Source: Caloramator quimbayensis (lineage in GTDB: Bacteria; Bacillota; Clostridia; Clostridiales; Caloramatoraceae). From it: 64,000 nt of DNA. The notes under the pieces were generated by a model. It was given only the letters and a program-made list of their open reading frames with translations, had not been told where the DNA came from and did not search any database. The DNA is taken from the NCBI RefSeq assembly GCF_900167605.1, contig NZ_FUYH01000014.1, forward strand, positions 1 through 64,000, written 5' to 3'. A program made the translations under genes and the position numbers. The stretch's first letter is position 1. Each line of letters begins with the position of its first letter. Below, one piece after another: positions 55,062-62,497 of this stretch.

Positions 55062-57065
55062 ATGGAAATATTAAAGTTTGAAAATGGATTTAAAATAACA
55101 TATAAAGGAATAGATTTGATTTCCCATTCAAAAGATAAGCCTTTTATGTATGTTGGTACAGGCATAGCAGATTACAATATGTACAGAGGTAACTTTAAAA
55201 TAAGCGACTATTTAGTTGAAAAAATTGCTCTTTTGGATTATGAAATAGAACAAGAAAACAATAAAGTCGATATTAAGCTAAGTAGAAATAATATTTGTTA
55301 TGTAAATTTATGTATTGAGGAGAATAAAAGTAATCTTTTAGTTAACTTTACTGATTACAGCAGGAATATAAATAGGATCTGGATAAGGATTGCTGCGGAG
55401 TCTGATGAACATGTTTATGGCTGTGGAGAGCAATTTTCATATTTTGATTTAAGGGGTAAAAAGTTCCCTCTATTTACAACAGAGCAGGGGGTTGGAAGAA
55501 ATAAAAAAACTTTAATAACTGCACTTGCTGATATTTATGATGATGCTGGAGGAGATTATTATTCAACCTTTTATCCTCAGCCAACCTTTATATCAAATAA
55601 AAAATATTTTTGCCATGTTGATGAAAGTACCTATATGAATTTTGATTTTACTAATGAAAATTATCATGAACTTGAAATTTGGAACGTCCCTAATAGAATA
55701 TACTTCGGGGCAGAGAATAATTATAAAATATTATTACAGAATTTAACTCAGCTTTTAGGAAGACAGACAGTTTTACCTGACTGGGTAATAGAGGGTATAT
55801 GTCTTGGAATACAGGGTGGAACTGATGTTGTAAAGGGTAAGGTTGAAAGGGCATTAAAGAGCGGAATTAAAGTTACTGGAGTCTGGTGTCAGGATTGGGA
55901 GGGTAAAAGGATTACTTCCTTCGGGAAAAGGCTTATGTGGAATTGGATTTGGGATAAGAATTTATATCCAGGTCTTGATAAATATATTAAAGAGTTAAAT
56001 GAAAAGGGAATAAAATTTCTTGGCTATATAAATCCCTATCTTGCAACGGATGGTTCTTTATACAAAGAAGCTGCGGAAAAAGGATATATAGTTAAAAGAA
56101 ATGATGGAAGCGAATATGTAATAGATGCTGGGGAATTTTATGTTGGAATTGTTGATTTAACCAATCCTGATGCATTTAATTGGTATAAAGGCATAATTAA
56201 AAAATACATGATTGATTTTGGAATTTCTGGATGGATGGCAGATTTTGGAGAGTATTTGCCAATCGATGTTAAGCTTTATAATAATATAAGCGGAGAAAAA
56301 ATGCACAATCTATGGCCTGTTCTTTGGGCAAAGGTTAACAGGGAAGCTATTGAGGAGGCAGGAAAGACAGAAGAGATAATATTCTTCATGAGAGCTGGTT
56401 ATTCAGGATGCGGAAGATATAATCTTATTACCTGGGCAGGGGATCAAAACGTTGACTGGAGTATTGATGATGGACTTGCCTCTGTAATAGTAGCAGCTCT
56501 ATCCCTTGGCATGTCAGGCATGGGAATACACCACAGCGATATTGGAGGATATACAACCCTCTTTGATATGAAAAGAAGCAAGGAACTTCTTTTAAGATGG
56601 ACGGATTTTGCTGCATTTACTCCTATTATGAGAACCCATGAAGGAAACAGACCAGCTGATAATTGGCAGTTTGATTCCGATGAAGAAACTTTAAAACATT
56701 TTGAGAGAATGACTAAAATACACTCTATGCTAAAACCATATATAAAGGAAGCACTTATTGAAAATGCAAATTATGGGATACCTGTAATGAGACCGCTGTT
56801 TTTAAATTATGAAGAGGATAAAAATTTATATGATTTAAAATATGAATATATGCTTGGGGATGATTTAATAGTTGCTCCGGTTTATGAAAGCTCAAAGAGC
56901 TCTTGGAAGGCATATCTTCCAAGAGATAAGTGGGTTCATCTCTGGAGCAAAAATGAATACGATGGAGGCTATATTGAGGTTGAATCCCCAATAGGCTATC
57001 CTCCAGTATTTTATAAAAAGAATTCAAAATATGAAGAGCTTTTTAAGAATATAAGCATGATTTAG
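55062..57065 (+). CDS. yihQ: GH31 sulfoquinovosidase (YihQ-like)
   Basis: 667 residues, glycoside hydrolase family 31. It releases SQ from sulfoquinovosyl glycerol or diacylglycerol. The nucleophile is Asp394 (WMADFGEY) and the acid/base is Asp461 (TWAGDQNVDW). All five sulfonate-recognition QQRWY positions are present: Gln251, Gln277 (WCQDWEG), Arg290 and Trp293 (GKRLMWNW), Tyr497 (DIGGYTT). Every one is offset by exactly 11 from E. coli YihQ (Q262, Q288, R301, W304, D405, D472, Y508, from memory). No signal peptide, so it acts on imported glycosides. GGAGGGG precedes the ATG. Confidence 0.93.
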   Translation: MEILKFENGFKITYKGIDLISHSKDKPFMYVGTGIADYNMYRGNFKISDYLVEKIALLDYEIEQENNKVDIKLSRNNICYVNLCIEENKSNLLVNFTDYSRNINRIWIRIAAESDEHVYGCGEQFSYFDLRGKKFPLFTTEQGVGRNKKTLITALADIYDDAGGDYYSTFYPQPTFISNKKYFCHVDESTYMNFDFTNENYHELEIWNVPNRIYFGAENNYKILLQNLTQLLGRQTVLPDWVIEGICLGIQGGTDVVKGKVERALKSGIKVTGVWCQDWEGKRITSFGKRLMWNWIWDKNLYPGLDKYIKELNEKGIKFLGYINPYLATDGSLYKEAAEKGYIVKRNDGSEYVIDAGEFYVGIVDLTNPDAFNWYKGIIKKYMIDFGISGWMADFGEYLPIDVKLYNNISGEKMHNLWPVLWAKVNREAIEEAGKTEEIIFFMRAGYSGCGRYNLITWAGDQNVDWSIDDGLASVIVAALSLGMSGMGIHHSDIGGYTTLFDMKRSKELLLRWTDFAAFTPIMRTHEGNRPADNWQFDSDEETLKHFERMTKIHSMLKPYIKEALIENANYGIPVMRPLFLNYEEDKNLYDLKYEYMLGDDLIVAPVYESSKSSWKAYLPRDKWVHLWSKNEYDGGYIEVESPIGYPPVFYKKNSKYEELFKNISMI

Positions 57066-57078
57066 GAAGGTAATTTAT

Positions 57079-57729
57079 ATGGAAAAAGAAGGTATTAAAA
57101 TTCACGATATTAAATCTTTAGAATTTAAAAAGTATGGAAGAATAATTGAAGGATACGATTTTAAAGAGGCAATTGAGTATTTAGAATATAAAACTCAAAT
57201 ACCAGCAGAAGGAAACATCTATGTTGCTTCAGATGAAAATCTTGAAAAGCTTCGAATAAAAAAACAAATTCAAAAGTTTTTTTATGGGGATATAGATGTT
57301 CAATTTGGCTACTGCAATGGCAAAAACTCTAAACTCAACGCCCTCGAATATCATAAGAGCAGTGAAATTGATGTAGCAGCTACGGATATGATATTGCTTT
57401 TAGGAGATATAAGGGATATAGTTAATAATTCTTATGAAACAAAAAACGTTGAAGCCTTTTTTATCAATAAAGGGACAGCAATTGAGCTTTATTCAACAAC
57501 CCTTCATTTTTCGCCTATTAAAACCTTTAAAGATGGATTTAAGTGCATTGTTATTCTTCCAAAGGGAACAAATATGAGTTTGACAGAAGAAATTAATCTT
57601 TGCGATGAGGAATCAAAGATTTTATTTGCAAGGAATAAATGGCTTTTATGCCATGAAGATAATAAAAGGCTTATTGATAGAGGAGCATATATAGGATTAA
57701 AAGGTGAAAACATAGAGATAATTTTATAA
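57079..57729 (+). CDS. DUF4867-like protein in sulfoquinovose operon
   Basis: 216 residues, no signal peptide or membrane segment. I recognise the DUF4867 pattern (KKYGRIIEGYDF, FGYCNGKNSKLNALEYHKSS, GTAIELYSTTLHFSP, VILPKGTN). The order of EYH and LHFSP in a beta-rich chain is cupin-like, so a metal-dependent sugar isomerase, epimerase or mutarotase is conceivable. It is 13 bp after the sulfoquinovosidase gene and followed by the operon terminator, so it belongs to the SQ pathway. Its function is not known. AGGAAGG precedes the ATG. Confidence 0.7.
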   Translation: MEKEGIKIHDIKSLEFKKYGRIIEGYDFKEAIEYLEYKTQIPAEGNIYVASDENLEKLRIKKQIQKFFYGDIDVQFGYCNGKNSKLNALEYHKSSEIDVAATDMILLLGDIRDIVNNSYETKNVEAFFINKGTAIELYSTTLHFSPIKTFKDGFKCIVILPKGTNMSLTEEINLCDEESKILFARNKWLLCHEDNKRLIDRGAYIGLKGENIEIIL

Positions 57730-57732
57730 AAT

Positions 57733-57774
57733 AAAAACCCGGTTATGTTTAAACTGAACATTTCCGGGTTTTTA
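57733..57774 (+). terminator. Terminator of the sulfoquinovose catabolic operon
   Basis: AAAAACCCGG and CCGGGTTTTT stem with an inner TGTT/AACA pairing in the loop, then TTATT. Confidence 0.88.
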
Positions 57775-57900
57775 TTATCTTTGACATTTATTGAATTTTG
57801 AATTATTATTAGGCAAATAGGAAAAATAAGAATAATATGTTTAATATTAATATAAAATACACATAGAAAAAATAATTGCATAAAGTAGGAGAGTGAACGC

Positions 57901-60030
57901 ATGAGTATTATTAAGGACAAATTATTAGCCTTTATGAAGGAAGAGGCCTATAAGCCAATGACAGCTGAGGAACTATCAAATATTTTCGATGTTGATTTTA
58001 AAGAGCTTAAGACCTTTTATAAAATACTTGATGAAATGGAAGAGGAGGGCTTGATAGTTAAGACGAGGAAGAATCGCTATGGGATTTTAGAGAAGATGAA
58101 TCTTGTAGTTGGAAAACTTCAGGGGAACCCCAAAGGGTATGGATTTTTAATTCCTGATGATGTTGGGATTGAAGATATTTATGTATCCGGGGAAAACATG
58201 AACGGCGCGATGAACAACGACAGGGTAATAGTAAAAATATTAAAGGAAAGAACTGCAAATAAAAGGGTTGAAGGGGAAGTTATAAGAATATTAAAAAGGG
58301 CAAACAACAAAGTCGTTGGAACCTTTGAAAAGAGCCAGAATTTTGGCTTTGTAATTCCAGATGATAAAAGGATTTATCAGGATATATTCATACCAAAAGC
58401 TGACATGAATGGTGCTAAAACGGGGTATAAAGTTGTTGTTGAAGTGACAAAATGGCCTGAGAATAGAAGAAACCCTGAAGGAAGAATAATAGAGATTCTT
58501 GGGAATAAGGATAAACCGGGAGTAGATATATTATCTATTATTAAAAAATACAATCTACCTGAAGAATTTCCGGAAGAAGTTGAAGAGTATGCAGAGTCGA
58601 TTTCCGAGGAAATACCTGAAAAGGAAATAAATAGAAGAAGAGATTTAAGAAATTTAAAAATAGTTACAATCGATGGTGAAGATGCAAAGGATCTCGATGA
58701 TGCGGTATCTATAGAAAAACTTCCAAACGGAAAATACAGACTTGGAGTACATATTGCTGATGTTACATATTATGTTAAAGAAAAATCCCCTCTTGATAAA
58801 GAAGCATTTGAAAGGGCAACAAGCGTTTATCTTGTTGACAGGGTTATTCCTATGCTTCCTAAAAAGCTCTCAAACGGTCTTTGCAGCTTAAATCCTAAGG
58901 TTGACAGGTTAACTCTATCCTGTGTTATGACAATAGATTCTACAGGTAAAGTAGTTGAGCATGAAATATTTGAAAGTATTATTAAAACCAGCGAAAGAAT
59001 GACCTATACCGATGTTACTAAGATTTTAAGGGATAAAGATGAGGATACTATAAAAAGATATGATTACCTTTATGAAGATTTTAAGTTAATGGAGGAACTA
59101 TGCAAAATACTTTATAACAAGAGGATGCAAAGAGGGGCGCTGGATTTTGATTTTGAAGAATGTAAAATAATATTAGATGAAAAGGGAAGACCTGTTGAAA
59201 TTAAGCCCTATGAAAGGGAAATAGCAAACAGAATAATTGAAGAGTTTATGATTGTCTGCAATGAAACCGTTGCTGAATATATGTACTGGGCGGGGATTCC
59301 TTTTGTATACAGAATACACGAAAACCCTGATGAAGAAAAAATAAGGGTTTTCAGCGAATTTATATATAACCTTGGTTATTATTTAAAGCCTGTAGCGGAT
59401 ATGCATCCAAAGGTTTTGCAGGAGGTCTTAAATGCTGTAAAAGATAAACCTGAGCAGGTTATTATAGATACTCTTCTTTTGCGTTCTTTAAAGCAGGCAA
59501 GATACTCCCCAGAATCTACAGGACATTTTGGTCTTGCATCGAGATACTACTGCCATTTTACATCGCCTATCAGAAGGTATCCAGATCTTACAATACATAG
59601 GATTATAAAGGATTATATAAACGGCAGGATAGACGAAAAGAAGATGCAAAAGTACAGCAAATTTGTTGAAAAAGCTTCAAAACAGTCAAGCGATATGGAA
59701 AGATTAGCTCAGGAGGCTGAAAGGGAAACTGACGATCTTAAAAAGGTTGAGTATATGTCAGAGAGAATAGGGGAAGTATATGATGGAGTTATATCCTCGG
59801 TTACATCCTTTGGAATGTTTGTTGAACTTCCTAATACAATAGAAGGTCTCGTTCATATGAGCAATATGGATGATGATTACTATATATATGATGAGAAACA
59901 CTATACTTTAATAGGAGAAAAGTTTAAAAAGGTATACAGGCTCGGAGATAAAGTGAAGGTTAAGGTTGTAAAAACTGATATTGACAGCAGAACCATAGAC
60001 TTTACATTAGTTGAAGGGGAAGAAGAGTAA
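57901..60030 (+). CDS. rnr: Ribonuclease R
   Basis: 709 residues, 3'-5' exoribonuclease that degrades structured RNA and works with tmRNA quality control. Order: N-terminal winged helix (about 1-65), two cold-shock domains (VVGKLQGNPKGYGFLIPDD and VVGTFEKSQNFGFVIPDD), the catalytic RNB domain with TIDGEDAKDLDDAVS (about 256-270), and a C-terminal S1 domain (GEVYDGVISSVTSFGMFVEL). AGGAGAGTG precedes the ATG. Followed by smpB and ssrA, a conserved order. Confidence 0.96.
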   Translation: MSIIKDKLLAFMKEEAYKPMTAEELSNIFDVDFKELKTFYKILDEMEEEGLIVKTRKNRYGILEKMNLVVGKLQGNPKGYGFLIPDDVGIEDIYVSGENMNGAMNNDRVIVKILKERTANKRVEGEVIRILKRANNKVVGTFEKSQNFGFVIPDDKRIYQDIFIPKADMNGAKTGYKVVVEVTKWPENRRNPEGRIIEILGNKDKPGVDILSIIKKYNLPEEFPEEVEEYAESISEEIPEKEINRRRDLRNLKIVTIDGEDAKDLDDAVSIEKLPNGKYRLGVHIADVTYYVKEKSPLDKEAFERATSVYLVDRVIPMLPKKLSNGLCSLNPKVDRLTLSCVMTIDSTGKVVEHEIFESIIKTSERMTYTDVTKILRDKDEDTIKRYDYLYEDFKLMEELCKILYNKRMQRGALDFDFEECKIILDEKGRPVEIKPYEREIANRIIEEFMIVCNETVAEYMYWAGIPFVYRIHENPDEEKIRVFSEFIYNLGYYLKPVADMHPKVLQEVLNAVKDKPEQVIIDTLLLRSLKQARYSPESTGHFGLASRYYCHFTSPIRRYPDLTIHRIIKDYINGRIDEKKMQKYSKFVEKASKQSSDMERLAQEAERETDDLKKVEYMSERIGEVYDGVISSVTSFGMFVELPNTIEGLVHMSNMDDDYYIYDEKHYTLIGEKFKKVYRLGDKVKVKVVKTDIDSRTIDFTLVEGEEE

Positions 60031-60137
60031 CTTTTAAGGGGGATGGGCTTTGACAAAGAGATGATTCTATGATATATTGACATTAGGGATATTTATGATA
60101 TAATATTAATCTACTCTATGATTGATGGTGTGATACT

Positions 60138-60599
60138 ATGGGAACTGAAAGAAAAAACCTTGCTGAGAATAGAAAAGCAAGACATGACTATTTTATAGAA
60201 GAAACCTATGAAGCTGGTATTGAATTGTTTGGAACAGAAGTCAAATCAGTGAAACTTGGGAAAGCAAACCTTAAGGACAGTTATGCAGAAATTAAAAATA
60301 ATGAGATTTATGTTTATAACATGCATATAAGCCCCTACGAAAAAGGCAATATTTTTAACAGAGATCCTTTAAGACCTAAAAAGCTTCTTATGCATAAAAG
60401 CGAGATAAGAAGGTTATCTGGTTATGTTTCACAAAAAGGTTATACTTTAGTTCCAATAGCACTGTATCAGATTAGAGGACTTGTTAAAGTAGAACTTGCC
60501 CTTGCAAAGGGTAAAAAGCTCTATGACAAACGTGAAGATATAGCAAAGCGCGATGCCCAAAGAGAAGTTGAAAAACACTTCAAAGAGATTTATAGATAA
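60138..60599 (+). CDS. smpB: SsrA-binding protein SmpB
   Basis: 153 residues. SmpB carries tmRNA into stalled ribosomes. [20 protein letters not shown] (N-terminus), [18 protein letters not shown] and the basic C-terminal tail [20 protein letters not shown] are all typical. It sits between rnr and ssrA, its RNA partner starting 3 bp after its stop codon. GGTGTGATACT precedes the ATG. Confidence 0.97.
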   Translation: MGTERKNLAENRKARHDYFIEETYEAGIELFGTEVKSVKLGKANLKDSYAEIKNNEIYVYNMHISPYEKGNIFNRDPLRPKKLLMHKSEIRRLSGYVSQKGYTLVPIALYQIRGLVKVELALAKGKKLYDKREDIAKRDAQREVEKHFKEIYR

Positions 60600-60602
60600 T
60601 GC

Positions 60603-60953
60603 GGGGGCGTTTTGGCTTTCGACGGGGGTAATAGGGATTTAGGAAGCGAGTCGAGGATCCTGGTGCCTCGTTAAAAAACTGGGAATTAAATATAAACGCA
60701 AACGATAATTTAGCATTCGCTGCCTAAGCTGCAGCGCGTCAGCCTGAGAGGCCCACGGCTCAGAGTCTGGCGTCGACAGTGGGGTACCGAGCTCTACTAA
60801 GCTTTGCGTAGAGAACGGAATTTATGAAGCTACTGAACCTAAGAGCCTGTCTTTGGGCGCTTAGGAGAGGGAATGCCAAAACAAAGACTGCACTCGGAGA
60901 TGCCTGAGTTTCTTTGCTTTCGGACAGGGGTTCAATTCCCCTCGCCTCCACCA
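60603..60953 (+). ncRNA. ssrA: tmRNA (SsrA)
   Basis: 351 nt. 5' GGGGGCG pairs with 3' CGCCTCC, discriminator A and encoded CCA; GGTTCAATTCCCC forms the T arm. The tag reading frame at 60698-60727 is GCA AAC GAT AAT TTA GCA TTC GCT GCC TAA, giving ANDNLAFAA. It lies 3 bp after smpB and carries no gene on the other strand despite an open frame there. Confidence 0.97.
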
Positions 60954-60984
60954 AATTTGAACAACATATTGATACGATAGATAG

Positions 60985-61008
60985 AAGCCTTGAGAAATCA
61001 GGGCTTTT
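60985..61008 (+). terminator. Terminator after tmRNA
   Basis: AAGCCTTGA, loop GAAA, TCAGGGCTT (one G-T pair), then TTTTTT. Confidence 0.85.
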
Positions 61009-61010
61009 TT

Positions 61011-61634
61011 CTTTGGTAGGAAATTGGGAGCAAAAAAATTTTATCTATTTCAAAAAATTTGAAGGAGAATAAAATTTTAAGTAGAAAAGATATAATGATT
61101 GTTATTGTTAAAAGGATATTCACCCCATTAGCACAAAGAAATAGTCAAAGATTATAATGAGCATATCCAAACTATAATTGGATAACGCTCAGAAATAAAA
61201 ACATGGTTACATTTAAGCTGACGGAACAGTTGCAGATGAAACGCCTTTAAATCCATATAATAGAGAAGAAATGAGTAATGAAAATGGAAGTGAAACAATA
61301 CACCAGGTAGGATTTACAGAGAATAATCGAGAAGTTGGGGATAAAAATAACACCAGAAACGAAAAAGAAGTTGATAAACTATTGCCTTCAAATGATGGAG
61401 GAAACAGATACGGACGTGAGGGGAGTAGTTTTAACCTTCTTGGGAACATTCAGAACGGCGAGAATGGCAGGATTAACAGAGATGAAGGCTTTTCAGGAAG
61501 CACAAGATTGTGTAGAAGCCTTACTATAGACCCTGGGTTTATTATGAAATTGACAGGTGGTTCTAAAGCAGCAGAAGAGAATTTTTATGAAGACTTTTAC
61601 TTTGAGAGTAAAAAAAGTATAGGGGGGTTAACTT
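61011..61634 (+). pseudogene. Decayed sequence downstream of ssrA, including a broken ORF
   Basis: No intact gene over 620 bp. One frame (61217-61696) reads low-complexity, Asn/Glu-rich sequence that enters the next gene; another (61311-61529) reads a plausible helical protein tail (ITPETKKKLINYCLQMMEET...AFQEAQDCVEALL) but has a stop just before it and no SD. The likely explanation is a frameshifted remnant. The 3' end of ssrA is a common integration site for phages and islands, so this may be a scar. No repeat of the ssrA end is visible here. Confidence 0.4.
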
Positions 61635-62234
61635 ATGAACCTTGTAGCTTTAACGGGTGCTGGCATATCAAAAGCAAGTGGTATTCCAACATTTAATGAA
61701 ATGGGAAACTTAAGAGAAAAGCTAAGCAGGTCATTTTTTGAAAATAGTCCAGAAGAGTTTTATAAAATATTAATTGAAATGAAAGAAAAAATAGAAAGAG
61801 CAGAGCCTAACCCTGCTCATATTGCTCTTGCAAAATATAATATTCCAATAATTACAATGAACATTGATGGACTGCATAAAAAAGCTGGCAGTAAAAATGT
61901 TATTGAAATTCATGGGAATTTAGAATTTGTTAAATGCCCTAAATGCAATAAGCTATATGATTTTGATATAGTTAAAAAGACGATTTATTGTAATGACTGC
62001 AAAACCTTATTTCAACCTAATGTTGTCCTTTATGGGGATACAATCCCTTTATTTTTCAATGCGATAGATCTTATAGGTTCAGCTGATGAACTGCTTGTTG
62101 TTGGAACATCATTTTACACATCAACTGCGACAGAACTTGTAAACAGAGCAAAATTTGCAGGAATTAATGTGACTATAATAAATGATAAAGCAGAAGAGAA
62201 TGTTCCTAAGTTTTTACAAAGTGTTTTTAAATAG
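61635..62234 (+). CDS. Sir2 family NAD-dependent protein deacylase (short form)
   Basis: 199 residues, shorter than the roughly 240 of most bacterial sirtuins. NAD-binding LTGAGISKASGIPTF at the N-terminus; TMNIDGLHKKAGSKNVIEIHGN contains the catalytic histidine; a zinc site follows in CPKCNKLY and YCNDC; then PNVVLYGDTIP and VVGTSFYTSTATELV. The helical segment after GIPTF is short, which explains the length. AGGGGGG precedes the ATG. It removes acyl groups from lysines; targets unknown. Single gene in a scarred region. Confidence 0.88.
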   Translation: MNLVALTGAGISKASGIPTFNEMGNLREKLSRSFFENSPEEFYKILIEMKEKIERAEPNPAHIALAKYNIPIITMNIDGLHKKAGSKNVIEIHGNLEFVKCPKCNKLYDFDIVKKTIYCNDCKTLFQPNVVLYGDTIPLFFNAIDLIGSADELLVVGTSFYTSTATELVNRAKFAGINVTIINDKAEENVPKFLQSVFK

Positions 62235-62250
62235 TTATTTTTTTCTTACG

Positions 62251-62472
62251 CTAATATACTTTAATAACGTCACCTTTCTTGTTATACTCTACTCCCATAA
62301 GAAAAGAATCTGGGAATTTTTGAACAGAATAAGCTAAACTGCCCGATGGGAAGTAGGTAAATGTTCCTTCATACCAATATATTAACATAGGTCCGCTTCA
62401 GGTGGGGAAAAAATCGTCCTGAATTTTATTTACAATAACAGCTGGATATCTTGTAAGAATTAATTTTGTGTT
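62251..62472 (-). pseudogene. 3' fragment of a broken gene with in-frame TGA
   Basis: On the minus strand one frame reads TRYPAVIVNKIQDDFFPT, then TGA (62398-62400), then SGPMLIYWYEGTFTYFPSGS and on to VEYNKKGDVIKVY and a TAG stop. The sequence on both sides looks like one protein, but there is no start codon or SD and the frame is closed upstream by TAA. It most likely is a truncated gene in which a Trp codon became TGA. I do not recognise the family. Confidence 0.45.
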
Positions 62473-62497
62473 TTAAACAAAATAATTTGAAGAATAA

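Noticed and set aside
43045-57729. Sulfo-EMP, sulfo-ED or sulfo-TAL pathway
   Set aside because: No sulfofructose kinase, aldolase, dehydratase or transaldolase gene is present, whereas a split transketolase and an RpiB-type isomerase are.
60760-60954. Minus-strand frame starting MVEARGIEPLSE
   Set aside because: Antisense to tmRNA; this is a well-known false protein created by the ssrA 3' end.
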